A DNA stretch of 64,000 nucleotides. It comes from Nostoc sp. S4 (GTDB taxonomy: Bacteria; Cyanobacteriota; Cyanobacteriia; Cyanobacteriales; Nostocaceae). Location: positions 1 to 64,000 of the forward strand of contig JAQYWR010000039.1 in NCBI GenBank assembly GCA_029379225.1, written 5' to 3'. Shown piece by piece: positions 51,376-60,333 of this stretch; positions within the stretch are counted from its first letter, which is position 1; every line of letters begins with the position of its first letter. The notes beneath the pieces were generated by a model. The model searched no databases, was not told the DNA's origin, and saw only the letters and a program-made list of their open reading frames with translations. The translations under genes and the position numbers were made by a program.

Positions 51376-52625
51376 AGCCCTCGGTACTGGTGAATTTCTC
51401 CTAAAAGAACTTCACCAGGTGCCCCAGTGGCAGTTGGTAGGTTACTGGGAATACCCAAATATCGCCAGTACGCTAAAACTGCAAAGGCGATCGCTTCTTT
51501 AAAATCTGCACTCAAGCCGACTTCATCTGTAGTCAATACTGGTATTGATGCTAATAATAACTGTAATCTTTGTTTCAAATAGAGATTGCGGCTACCGCCC
51601 CCACATAACAGTACCTGCTGTGGCATTTTTGACAAAAAAGTGTGGTAACTATGAGCAATTGAAGCAGCTGTCAGTTCTGTGAGAGTTGCCAATATGTCAG
51701 CAGGATTGAGTTGGTATGCTTGGGCATCTTTTAGACATTGTTCTAAGTATGTGACACCGAATAACTCTCGACCAGTGGATTTGGGGGGCGGCAGATGAAA
51801 GTAGTCTTGGCTGAGCCATTGGTCTACCAATGGATAGCAAACAGTACCACTTGCTGCCCAATTCCCATCTCGATCGTAAGTTTTAGCACCATTGCTGAAA
51901 TGCTGCACTGCCAGATCTAACAGACTATTTCCGGGGCCAGTATCCCAAGCGCGGATTTTTGACAGCCAGTCGCCCTGGCGAGGTGGAATATAAGCAACAT
52001 TACCAATACCCCCAATGTTTTGAATACAACGCCCTTGGTGGGGATGGCTGAGTAAATAGGCATCCACTCTCGGAACCAGAGGCGCACCATGACCACCAAT
52101 AGCAATATCAGCAGCACGGAAATTACTCACAGTTGTAATGCCCGTCAGATGGGCAATTAATGCACCGCGCCCTAGCTGGAAACTGTAGCCCAGTGGAGAA
52201 TGGGTAGAGACGGGATTAATCGCATCTGTACAAAGTGGGGAGTGGGAAGTATTTTTCTTGTCTATTGTGCGTTCTCCAACTGGTCGATGATATACTGTCT
52301 GACCGTGGGAGCCAATTAAATGAGCAGACTGGTGGCTATATTGAATATTTTGGGCAGCTTGGGCAAAGGTAGAGGCGATCGCATCATCGATTAGAGCCAA
52401 TTCTGCCATTGATACGCTAGCGCCTGCACAAAGTGCTAATATTTTTTGTCTGAGTTCGGCTGGATAGGGGTATGTTTTTGCAGCTACCAAGTCAATTTTC
52501 AGATCCAATTCTTGACCAGAAATCTCTACCAAGGCAGCGTCTATACCATCTACAGATGTGCCACTAATTAAACCAATAACACGACGAGTAGGGATAGTAG
52601 CTTTTTCATTCTCATGCATTGACAA
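51345..52625 (-). CDS. anmK: Anhydro-N-acetylmuramic acid kinase
   Basis: 426 residues. Motifs: RVIGLISGTSVDGIDAALVE (nucleotide site, about 15-34), LIGSHGQTVYHRP, NFRAADIAIGGHGAPLVPRV, QNIGGIGNVAYIP, and WDTGPGNSLLDLAV. It phosphorylates 1,6-anhydro-MurNAc from cell-wall turnover and opens the anhydro ring to give MurNAc-6-phosphate. The family consensus ends near GEVLLGEIHQY; the last about ten residues come from repeat DNA and look like a recent extension. It is monocistronic. Confidence 0.95.
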   Translation of the reverse strand: MSMHENEKATIPTRRVIGLISGTSVDGIDAALVEISGQELDLKIDLVAAKTYPYPAELRQKILALCAGASVSMAELALIDDAIASTFAQAAQNIQYSHQSAHLIGSHGQTVYHRPVGERTIDKKNTSHSPLCTDAINPVSTHSPLGYSFQLGRGALIAHLTGITTVSNFRAADIAIGGHGAPLVPRVDAYLLSHPHQGRCIQNIGGIGNVAYIPPRQGDWLSKIRAWDTGPGNSLLDLAVQHFSNGAKTYDRDGNWAASGTVCYPLVDQWLSQDYFHLPPPKSTGRELFGVTYLEQCLKDAQAYQLNPADILATLTELTAASIAHSYHTFLSKMPQQVLLCGGGSRNLYLKQRLQLLLASIPVLTTDEVGLSADFKEAIAFAVLAYWRYLGIPSNLPTATGAPGEVLLGEIHQYRGLSRGDREIGR

Positions 52626-52871
52626 ATATTCTATTTTAGATTATTAGACCGTAGTTTAACAGTTAACAGTAACTAGTGTTCGTACTACTAACAGCATCTC
52701 TGGGAGCAAGTAGAAAGCTAAAAATGTTGATTAAATTCAGATATTACCTGTCCTTTGTGCTGGAATCAACATTTTATTTCCTATTTAACTGCTAGTTAAT
52801 GAAGCCGTCAGATTCATGGGAAGAAGTCGATATGATAGAAAAGTAGATAAAACTTAAAAAATATTCATCAA

Positions 52872-54284
52872 ATGCTGATTCAATCATCTGGTTTGTCCAA
52901 GGTCAAAGATTCAGTTACAGAAAAAATCTTTTTGGGCAATCAACCAAATGCTGAGTTAATGGCAATTCTTGCAGTTTACTTTGTCCAAGGAATTTTAGGA
53001 CTATCGCGTTTAGCTATCAGCTTTTTCCTCAAGGATGAACTGCTATTAAGTCCAGTCCAAGTGTCGGCCTTATTGGGAGCTGCTTTCCTACCTTGGATGA
53101 TTAAGCCAATGTTTGGTTTTATCTCTGATGGCTTGCCAATATTTGGCTATCGCAGGCGTCCTTATTTAATTTTGTCGGGGATACTGGGAACTGTTTCTTG
53201 GGTGAGTTTGGCAACAATAGTTCATACTAGCTGGGCAGCAACGGTAGCTATTGCTATGAGTTCTTTGTCTGTTGCTATGAGTGATGTGATAGTTGACTCG
53301 CTGGTTGTGGAACGAGCTAGAGGCGAATCGCAAGCGAAAGCGGGTTCACTACAATCTCTGTGTTGGGGTAGTTCTGCGATCGGAGGTTTGATAACAGCAT
53401 ACTTTAGCGGTCTGCTCCTAGAATACTTTACTACACGTACTGTCTTTTGGATTACCGCCTTATTTCCTCTAATTGTCTCAGGGGCAGCTTGGTTGATTGC
53501 TGAGTCTCCCGTTAGCAAAGATGCTAAAGACACTAATCACACTAACTCTCTAACAATCAAACATCAACTGGGTCAACTACGGCAAGCCCTGAGCCAAAAA
53601 ACAATTTGGCTACCAACAGCATTTATCTTCATCTGGCAAGCTACTCCAAGTGCTGACTCCGCTTTTTTCTACTTCACCACCAACGAACTACACTTTGAAC
53701 CAGAATTCTTAGGACGAGTCCATTTAGTGACAAGCTTTGCTTCTTTAGCAGGTGTTTGGATTTTTCAACGTTTCCTCAAAAGCATTCCATTTCGTGTGAT
53801 TTTTACATGGAGTGCCGTCCTTTCCTCAATTTTGGGGATGACGATGCTGTTATTAGTGACTCATACTAATCGGCTATTGGGTATAGATGACCACTGGTTT
53901 AGTTTGGGTGATAGTCTTATTCTCTCTGTAATGGGGAAAATTGCCTTTATGCAAGTAATGGTACTAGCAGCAAGGCTTTGTCCTTCTGGAGTGGAAGCAA
54001 CATTATTTGCCTTATTAATGTCAGTATTCAATTTAGGAGGAAGCGTTTCTCATGCATTTGGAGCCTTACTCACTTATTGGCTGGGAATCACAGCAACGAA
54101 CTTTGATTTGCTTTGGCTGTTAGTGCTGATTACTAACCTCAGTACGCTGTTACCTCTACCATTTGTCAACTGGTTACCTGTTGAAGAGAAAATTCAGGTA
54201 TCAAAGGATAAGCAAGAATTGTTGATGCCAAATTTAATATCTAAGTTAGCGATAGGAGAACCAGAGTCGGAAGTAGTTGAGTAA
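52872..54284 (+). CDS. Folate/biopterin transporter family (FBT/BT1) protein
   Basis: 470 residues, about 12 membrane segments, major facilitator-like. Family signatures: YFVQGILGLSRLAISFFLKD, then PWMIKPMFGFISDGLPIFGY (the conserved KPxxGxxSD block), RRRPYLILSGILG, and SDVIVDSLVVERARGES. It imports folates or pterins in characterised members (Synechocystis and plastid relatives). A short hydrophilic tail follows the last helix. It is monocistronic. Confidence 0.92.
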   Translation: MLIQSSGLSKVKDSVTEKIFLGNQPNAELMAILAVYFVQGILGLSRLAISFFLKDELLLSPVQVSALLGAAFLPWMIKPMFGFISDGLPIFGYRRRPYLILSGILGTVSWVSLATIVHTSWAATVAIAMSSLSVAMSDVIVDSLVVERARGESQAKAGSLQSLCWGSSAIGGLITAYFSGLLLEYFTTRTVFWITALFPLIVSGAAWLIAESPVSKDAKDTNHTNSLTIKHQLGQLRQALSQKTIWLPTAFIFIWQATPSADSAFFYFTTNELHFEPEFLGRVHLVTSFASLAGVWIFQRFLKSIPFRVIFTWSAVLSSILGMTMLLLVTHTNRLLGIDDHWFSLGDSLILSVMGKIAFMQVMVLAARLCPSGVEATLFALLMSVFNLGGSVSHAFGALLTYWLGITATNFDLLWLLVLITNLSTLLPLPFVNWLPVEEKIQVSKDKQELLMPNLISKLAIGEPESEVVE

Positions 54285-54370
54285 TAGTAGTTTTTCTGTA
54301 CAGTTTGTATATAATTACAGATTTTTTTATTTCTGTACAGGTAATTCTACTAGTTGATTTCTACACGAAA

Positions 54371-54403
54371 AAGCGCTTGAGAGTTTTGCTCACCCAAGCG
54401 CTT
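54371..54403. terminator. Hairpin after the folate/biopterin transporter gene
   Basis: AAGCGCTTG (54371-54379) pairs with CAAGCGCTT (54395-54403), 15-nt loop, with a further GAG/CTC pairing inside. It has no T-run. It lies about 90 bp after the stop codon. Confidence 0.45.
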
Positions 54404-55225
54404 CCCCGTATAACTTTGTACCAACTCACTAGTTTGATGCAACATTTTTAATCTGCAATACCCCTTAGAAAGGAGAATTGTAGGAATAACTTGTGACAAA
54501 CATGTGGTGAAATGGTATCACTCCTTGCACTAATTAAGAATATCTCTTTTGCGATCAAACCAAGGTTTTAGTGAGTGACAGTTTATCAACTGACACTAGT
54601 TAAAAACAAGTCTCAGTGAATAGTAACTAAAAATACTAACTAATCGGGTAGCAAATTTAGAGATGTAGTATAAAAAGTTATAATTGATTGGCGATCGCCT
54701 CACGCCAAGTACAAACAAAATACCTCAACTTCTGAGACAAATTTCCTGGATAACGATTGCTAGGGAATTCAATCTACGATCGGGATTAGGGAGTAGTGAG
54801 TAAAAAATAATTCTTTTAATGAACCTCCTTTCTAGAAAAATATCCCCCTGCTCATACTCAACAGTTAACACTCATTAGTCAGCAACTCCCAGTGGTTGTT
54901 TTTATTTCCAAGAGTTCCTTAACTGCTAATGCTCATACCCAATCCCCAATTTTAACAATCTTTGAATACTAAATCGATGTTCTAGGTATGTGGTAAGATT
55001 GATTTCCTCGAACAAAAGTATTATCTGAGTTGGAGTCTCATATAAATTACAAAGGTCAAACTGACTATTGATTACCTCCCACAATGCTCTGGCTATAGAC
55101 TTAGAAAATACACAACAAGACTCGTAACCAAGTGAGTGTAAATTGTAAAGAAATATCTAGAATTTACTACTAGACTGAAACAACTTCTGACAATTGTGAC
55201 TTTTATTTGATTTTAGGATAGACAC
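54404..55225. other. Long intergenic region, about 820 bp
   Basis: No open frame with coding character on either strand. It contains one GTTAACACTC-type repeat (54862-54873), CAACTCCCAGTGGTTG followed by TTTTTATTT (about 54885-54910), which could end a small RNA, and the promoter region of the aminotransferase gene. Nothing here is firm. Confidence 0.45.
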
Positions 55226-56377
55226 ATGAACGATAAGCTGATGCTGATGATTCCTGGTCCCACCCCAGTACCAGAAGCTGCCTTACTGGCATTAGCCAAG
55301 CATCCGATTGGACACCGCACTAGTGAATTTAGCAATATCTTGGCAGAGGTGACAGAAAACCTCAAGTGGCTACACCAAACTCAAAGCGATGTGCTGATGC
55401 TGAATGTCAGCGGTACGGGTGCAGTAGAAGCTGGGATAATTAATTTTCTCTCTCCAGGCGATCGCATTTTGGTTGGTTCTAACGGTAAATTTGGCGAACG
55501 TTGGGTAGAAATCGGTCAAGCCTACGGTTTGAATGTAGAAGAAGTTAAAGTTGAATGGGGAAAACCTTTAGACCCAGAAGTATTTGCTCAAAAACTCCAA
55601 GCAGATACCCAAAAGGAAATCAAGGCGGTAATCATTACCCACAGCGAAACTTCAACAGGTGTATTGAATGACCTAGAAACCATCAACCGCCACGTCAAAG
55701 AACACGGTGAAGCTTTAATTATCGTTGATGCTGTGACTAGCTTGGGTGCGTTCAATCTACCTGTAGATGCTTGGGGCTTGGATGTAGTCGCCTCTGGTTC
55801 TCAAAAAGGTTATATGATTCCACCGGGATTGGGTTTTGTCTCTGTTAGCCCCAAAGCTTGGGAAGCTTACAAAACTGCAAAATTACCGAAATATTATCTG
55901 GATTTAAGCAAATATCGCAAAGCCGCAGTCAAAAATACGACTCCATTTACTCCTCCTGTAAACATGATTGTAGCGCTGCATACTACGTTACGAATTATGA
56001 AAGAAGAAGGCTTAGAGTCAATATTTGCTCGACACGAACGGCTAAAAAATGCTACCCGCGCCGCCATTAAAGGGTTGAACTTACCCCTGTTTGCAGCAGA
56101 TAGTAACGCTAGTCCGGCGATTACAGCTGTAGCGCCACAGGGAATTGAATCAGATAAGATTCGGTCATTGATGAAAAAGCGCTTTGATATTGCTTTAGCA
56201 GGCGGACAAGACCATCTAAGCAATAAAATTTTCCGCATTGGTCACTTGGGTTTTGTGAGCGATCGCGATATCCTTAGCTGCATAGCATCCTTAGAAGTTA
56301 CCTTAAGAGAAATTGGCTATGAAGACTTCACCCCTGGTTCTGGTGTAGCAGCAGCAACTAAGGTATTTACAGAATAG
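55226..56377 (+). CDS. Alanine-glyoxylate/serine-pyruvate-type aminotransferase
   Basis: 383 residues, class V PLP fold. Motifs: MIPGPTPVPEAALLALAKHP, GHRTSEFSNIL, NVSGTGAVEAGIINFLSPGD (cofactor phosphate region), HSETSTGVLND, DAVTSLGAFNLPVD (Asp holding PLP), and SGSQKGYMIPPGLGF with the PLP lysine K194. It swaps amino groups between alanine/serine and glyoxylate/pyruvate, relevant to photorespiratory glycolate metabolism. Relatives in heterocystous cyanobacteria are often labelled soluble hydrogenase 42-kDa subunit, a historical name. It ends with an 18-bp hairpin. Confidence 0.93.
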   Translation: MNDKLMLMIPGPTPVPEAALLALAKHPIGHRTSEFSNILAEVTENLKWLHQTQSDVLMLNVSGTGAVEAGIINFLSPGDRILVGSNGKFGERWVEIGQAYGLNVEEVKVEWGKPLDPEVFAQKLQADTQKEIKAVIITHSETSTGVLNDLETINRHVKEHGEALIIVDAVTSLGAFNLPVDAWGLDVVASGSQKGYMIPPGLGFVSVSPKAWEAYKTAKLPKYYLDLSKYRKAAVKNTTPFTPPVNMIVALHTTLRIMKEEGLESIFARHERLKNATRAAIKGLNLPLFAADSNASPAITAVAPQGIESDKIRSLMKKRFDIALAGGQDHLSNKIFRIGHLGFVSDRDILSCIASLEVTLREIGYEDFTPGSGVAAATKVFTE

Positions 56378-56447
56378 TCATTGGGTATTTTGTCCTTTGT
56401 CATTTATTTAGGCTGATAACTAATGACTAATAACTAATAACCAATGA

Positions 56448-56493
56448 CAAATCAAAAGAGCGAGTAGAATCATCAACTCGCTCTTTTGATTTG
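56448..56493 (+). terminator. Perfect 18-bp hairpin after the aminotransferase gene
   Basis: CAAATCAAAAGAGCGAGT (56448-56465) and ACTCGCTCTTTTGATTTG (56476-56493), 10-nt loop. The arm ends T-rich, so it can terminate in the plus direction and possibly also in the minus direction. It lies about 70 bp after the stop codon. Confidence 0.75.
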
Positions 56494-56684
56494 TATGTAA
56501 ATGAGTAAAAACAGCTAGAGACAATTTCCCCATATATCAACCTTTGCATAAGTTAGAGTGGATATGACATGCCTCAATTCTTTTAAATGAGCTACTCATA
56601 AACTACCCTGACTTGAATTTACATTCAGTTAATAGCCAAACTAGCACGATCGCCTTTCCTCCTTCTGAATTTTAAATTCACTAA

Positions 56685-56876
56685 TTATGCCGTCTCTAGC
56701 CAATCATAAATTTGCTCTAACTGCTCTAGAGTAATCAATCCGTATTGCCAAAGAATCATTGGCAAAGGCCCTGGGTCTTGCTCCCGACGACGAAGTGCCA
56801 CCGCTAATGAAGCTGTGGAAATTGCTAAATCTTCTTGCAAAAAATGAATCAGTCGAGAATATTTTGATGGTGACAT
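56685..56876 (-). CDS. DUF2949-family small protein
   Basis: 63 residues from ATG 56876, because a near-perfect Shine-Dalgarno (AAGGAGGTGA, minus strand of 56884-56893) lies seven bases upstream. An upstream in-frame ATG at 56912 would include the ribosome binding site. The protein is helical: LIHFLQEDLAISTASLAVAL, then PGPLPMILWQYGLITLEQLE and QIYDWLETA. DUF2949 is a cyanobacterial family without known function. Confidence 0.88.
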   Translation of the reverse strand: MSPSKYSRLIHFLQEDLAISTASLAVALRRREQDPGPLPMILWQYGLITLEQLEQIYDWLETA

Positions 56877-56883
56877 TTGTATC

Positions 56884-56893
56884 TCACCTCCTT
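56884..56893 (-). promoter_or_regulatory. Strong ribosome binding site deciding the DUF2949 start
   Basis: AAGGAGGTGA on the minus strand matches the 16S anti-Shine-Dalgarno almost fully, with seven bases to ATG 56876. Confidence 0.85.
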
Positions 56894-57390
56894 GTGCAGA
56901 GTATATTGTCATATATCAGTTTGCTATTACTTGGTAGCTACTAGCCAATATTCGATCTGTCATTGTGCCGTTATCAGCCATACACCTAGACCCAGTTTTC
57001 ACGATTTGCCTAACAAACAGGCTTCTCATAGAAGGTCTAGTAAAGAAAATTTTGTACAAATCATCTGCTTAAGATTTAAGCAGCATTTTTACCTAGTTAA
57101 ACTGACTCATCTTGTTTACTTGTGTGCTTGAGTTAATGACACATGTAGTAACGAAGATTCCATAGCCTATACTCCCTTATTGGCCACTATTTACACTTAC
57201 GCCTAAGGGAATATTTTTGCAACCAAACCTTAAAACTGCGATTTCAGCTTGAAGACGGTAGGATTTTACATTATTACCACAGTTTTTAAATAGTAGCCTT
57301 ACAAGTGATTGTTTTACAACATCAAGTGACATTTTTTACAAAAAAAACATAGATTTTGATACCTTGAACTTTAAATAAAGCACCAGAGTC
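56894..57390. other. Intergenic region, about 500 bp
   Basis: AT-rich; no gene, no array and no strong hairpin seen. It contains the promoter of the DUF2949 gene on the minus strand and the end region of the DUF192 gene. Confidence 0.5.
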
Positions 57391-57897
57391 TCAAAACTCG
57401 ACTTTGACAATATCGCCGACTTTTAAATTTAATTCGGCAGCTCGTCCAGACCGAAGTTCAATTACCTTGTCAATTGGTGTATTGGGCCCATAAGTGGGAC
57501 AAGGCTCATTAGCACATGGAGGTGCAGCAACTTGAATATATTTAACTACACCATTCTGTAGAAATACCATATCTAAAGCTACAGGTACATTCTTCATCCA
57601 AAAGCTGACTGGTCGTACTGAAGGGAACGCAAACAGCATTCCCCGGTCGTTTGGCAAAGCTGGGCGATACATCAACCCCATCGCTTGCTGTTGTGGAGTC
57701 TTTGCCACTTCTAGCTGAATAGTTGTGCCGTTAGGGACAATGGCTTTACCAGAAATTGGTAGTGTTTGACCTAAACTCTCTGGTGCTGGAGTTTGAGAAC
57801 CGGATGTGGGCGCGGGAGGTATAGCTGTAGTTGGTATAGAACAACCCATCAGCATAATACCCAGCAACATTGAGACCAAGCTTAGGCAACGAGTCAT
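57391..57897 (-). CDS. DUF192-family lipoprotein
   Basis: 168 residues. The N-terminus (CLSLVSMLLGIMLMGCSIPT) has a lipobox with Cys at about 19, so the protein is lipid-anchored and exported. A Pro/Thr-rich spacer follows, then the DUF192 domain: LEVAKTPQQQAMGLMYRPAL, GMLFAFPSVRPVSFWMKNVP, VALDMVFLQNGVVKYIQVAA, and VIELRSGRAAELNLKVGD. The family is common but of unknown function. It lies downstream of nblR on the same strand after 136 bp. Confidence 0.9.
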   Translation of the reverse strand: MTRCLSLVSMLLGIMLMGCSIPTTAIPPAPTSGSQTPAPESLGQTLPISGKAIVPNGTTIQLEVAKTPQQQAMGLMYRPALPNDRGMLFAFPSVRPVSFWMKNVPVALDMVFLQNGVVKYIQVAAPPCANEPCPTYGPNTPIDKVIELRSGRAAELNLKVGDIVKVEF

Positions 57898-58033
57898 ATA
57901 ATTTTTTGATTCTGTAATTTAGATTTCAATTTTACAGAATTTCCAGCAATTTGGATTTTAATTGACCATATTCTAGAGACTTTTAATCAAACTTCTCTCC
58001 AGACAAATGAATTAGCATTAATAAAAGTAAGTA

Positions 58034-58720
58034 CTACGATTCTCTTAAAACATAGCCAACACCTCGTACCGTTTGGATGAGGCGCTTTTGTCCTTCATCT
58101 TCAATTTTTAGACGCAAGTAGCGGATGTACACTTCTATGACATTCGATTCACCGAGAAAGTCGTAACCCCAAACATTTTCCAGAATTTGTTCGCGGGTTA
58201 AGACTTCACGAGGATGTTCCATTAAGAATTTTAATAGTTCAAATTCCTTCATTGTCAAGTCAATTGCCCGTCCGTTGTATATAGCACGGCGAGTTGCGAT
58301 GTCTAAAATCAGATCCCCAAAGCGCAATTGCTCTGTGGTATCCACGTCGGGTTTTAAGTAGAGGCGAATTAACTTTAAAAAGTCTTCTGAGCGGTAAGGT
58401 TTGAGGATATAATCATCAGCCCCAGCTTCTAGGCAAGCTACACGATCGTCAACTGTATCCCTTGCCATTAAAATTAACACAGGCGATCGCATACCAGTGC
58501 TTCTAAGATTTTTGCACAATGAGAGTCCTGATTCTCCTGCTAGCATCCGGTCTAAAACAATTAAAGCAGGCTGGCGATCGCGACAGTGCTGCAACCCACT
58601 AGTGGCGTCATGAGCCAAAATTGATTCATACCCGGCTTCTTGCAAATCGCAAGCAAGCTGAGAGGCTAGGTTCTCATCGGTTTCAATCACCAAAACACAG
58701 GGACTTTGAGCAAGTGTCAT
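58034..58720 (-). CDS. nblR: NblR-type OmpR-family response regulator
   Basis: 228 residues. The receiver domain (about 8-122) has D57 in IVLDRMLAGESGLSLC and Lys in YILKPYRSEDF. The usual first acidic pair is ET (residues 13-14), and the Thr/Ser switch position is Met (ILMARDTVDDRV). This fits NblR, an atypical receiver reported to act without classical phosphorylation. The winged helix (about 130-226) has LTMKEFELLKFLMEHPREVL and VIEVYIRYLRLKIEDEGQKR. In Synechococcus NblR activates phycobilisome breakdown and stress survival. The assignment to nblR rather than a paralogous OmpR regulator is by motif memory. Confidence 0.82.
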   Translation of the reverse strand: MTLAQSPCVLVIETDENLASQLACDLQEAGYESILAHDATSGLQHCRDRQPALIVLDRMLAGESGLSLCKNLRSTGMRSPVLILMARDTVDDRVACLEAGADDYILKPYRSEDFLKLIRLYLKPDVDTTEQLRFGDLILDIATRRAIYNGRAIDLTMKEFELLKFLMEHPREVLTREQILENVWGYDFLGESNVIEVYIRYLRLKIEDEGQKRLIQTVRGVGYVLRES

Positions 58721-59142
58721 AAAAATTGGGGATATTGGATTTGGATTGTAAAAACTTTCTCGAAAACGTTTTTACATCAGTTATAAGTGCAATTACGAGT
58801 TTATCAAGATGGAACAATCCTGATTTGATACATTATTTAGGATGTTTTAGCACAGTTCAGGTATCAGCCATCGAATTCTCAAATGCAATCTTAATAACTA
58901 ACTCCAAATACCATTCTTACACCAGTAATTCTGGAAGAAAATCACCAAATTGGCTATCGTGTATGGGACATAGGGAGCAGGGGAGCAGGGGGCACAGGAG
59001 ACAACAGCAAAAGCGGACAAGGAAAATAATTCCTAACCCAAGAAGAGAGCAAATGTCTCTGGCGAGGCTCAACGCTTAACAGTCATCAGTCAACAGTCAT
59101 TTAGTCAACACTTTCTTATTTAGCAATGCTCAGTATCCAATA
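58721..59142. other. Intergenic region upstream of nblR
   Basis: Holds the nblR promoter region on the minus strand, a GGGAGCAGGGGGCACAGGAG stretch (about 58975-59000) related to the heptamer repeat at the window start, and CAACAGTCAT-type repeats (59080-59100). No gene. Confidence 0.5.
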
Positions 59143-59248
59143 AGGGAACTCCAGAAAATAAATTATCCAATTTCGCTCTTTCAAAACGACCTGCTTTCCC
59201 CGAGCTCCCCTGCCTTAAAAGCGATGGAATATTTATTTGGAAGTCCCT
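59143..59248. mobile_element. MITE-like element, copy 2 (about 106 bp)
   Basis: Starts AGGGAACTCCAGAAAATAAA and ends GGAATATTTATTTGGAAGTC followed by CCT; the ends are imperfect inverted repeats. It matches the element at 15252-15358 in ends, length and the central CTCCCCTGCC stretch. Its right end abuts the nadK stop codon. Confidence 0.6.
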
Positions 59249-59250
59249 AA

Positions 59251-60174
59251 CTACGGCAATTCTACAGAAGTTGGTTTGGCGATATGTGGCAAACCCCAAC
59301 CTAATTTTTCTCGCAAAATTCGGAAAAACTCTGGTGGTTGCAGGCGAATAAATCGGACAATATATTGCGATCGCTCTATATATACTCGATCCTCTGGTAG
59401 TACATAGCACCCCCCATTACCATCTACTACCATCACCAAGCGAGGAATATTGACTGGGTAGATATTCACCGATTCTGTGTCTGGAAATACCAATGCTCTA
59501 GAAGCCAAGGAATGCGGGCAAATGGGCACTAACTGTAGAGCAGGTACCCCAGGAGTCACTACTGGACCACCAGCACTTAGTGAATAAGCTGTGGAACCAG
59601 TTGGCGTAGAAACAATTATACCATCAGCTGCAATATCTACTGGTGCGTGACGCCCGATGGCAATTTCAAAATGGCACATAGAGGTCAAAGGTTCCCGATG
59701 CAGTACCATTTCATTCAAGCAAAGAGCTTCCCACAGTAGTGAATCTCTCCGAAACACTTTCACCGTAAGCATGGCTCGTTCTTCAATTTCATACTCACCT
59801 GCCATCACCTGCTCTAGTGCTTGGGGCAATTGATTGAGGAAAGTTTCCGTCAAAAATCCCATATGCCCGGTATTCACTGTTAGCAGTGGAATACTATAGG
59901 GGGCTACCTGACGAGATGCTGCTAAAACGGTGCCATCTCCTCCTAACACCACTGCAAATTTCATTTCTGAGTCAAAACCAGGTGGTGTCAGACCGTCTAA
60001 GGGGGTGTGGCATACAGGACTATCAGGGTTAGAGTAGCCCAATATGCCACCGATACTTGATGTGATACACACATCCCAACCGGCAGCGGTTAGCTTGTCT
60101 TTTAACTCGATAGCGACACGACCGGCTATCGGTTTAACGTCATTATAGATAATGCCTGCTTTCGGCACACTCAA
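59251..60174 (-). CDS. nadK: NAD kinase
   Basis: 307 residues. Motifs: VVLGGDGTVLAA (catalytic Asp), LLTVNTGHMGFLTE, CLNEMVLHREP (NE motif) and GIIVSTPTGSTAYSLSAGGP. It phosphorylates NAD to NADP, needed for photosynthetic electron acceptance. The C-terminus ends right at a MITE-like element, without obvious truncation. Confidence 0.96.
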   Translation of the reverse strand: MSVPKAGIIYNDVKPIAGRVAIELKDKLTAAGWDVCITSSIGGILGYSNPDSPVCHTPLDGLTPPGFDSEMKFAVVLGGDGTVLAASRQVAPYSIPLLTVNTGHMGFLTETFLNQLPQALEQVMAGEYEIEERAMLTVKVFRRDSLLWEALCLNEMVLHREPLTSMCHFEIAIGRHAPVDIAADGIIVSTPTGSTAYSLSAGGPVVTPGVPALQLVPICPHSLASRALVFPDTESVNIYPVNIPRLVMVVDGNGGCYVLPEDRVYIERSQYIVRFIRLQPPEFFRILREKLGWGLPHIAKPTSVELP

Positions 60175-60333
60175 ATATCCAAGTTTAGGCGATGCTCTGT
60201 ATTATGTAATCGTTACACATTTTTGACAATGTGTTCATTAATTTAGCTAAATCGGGCAGAAGATCGCGCTCTACAGCAAGCGTTCAGCATCAGGTAGTTA
60301 ACACTCAAGTGTCTACATTCCCGAGTCTAATGG

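Noticed and set aside
51073..51502. Four overlapping low-complexity frames (Gly/Trp/Glu or Pro/His/Leu rich)
   Set aside because: They are produced by the purine- and pyrimidine-rich repeats and differ in every frame; no conserved domain.
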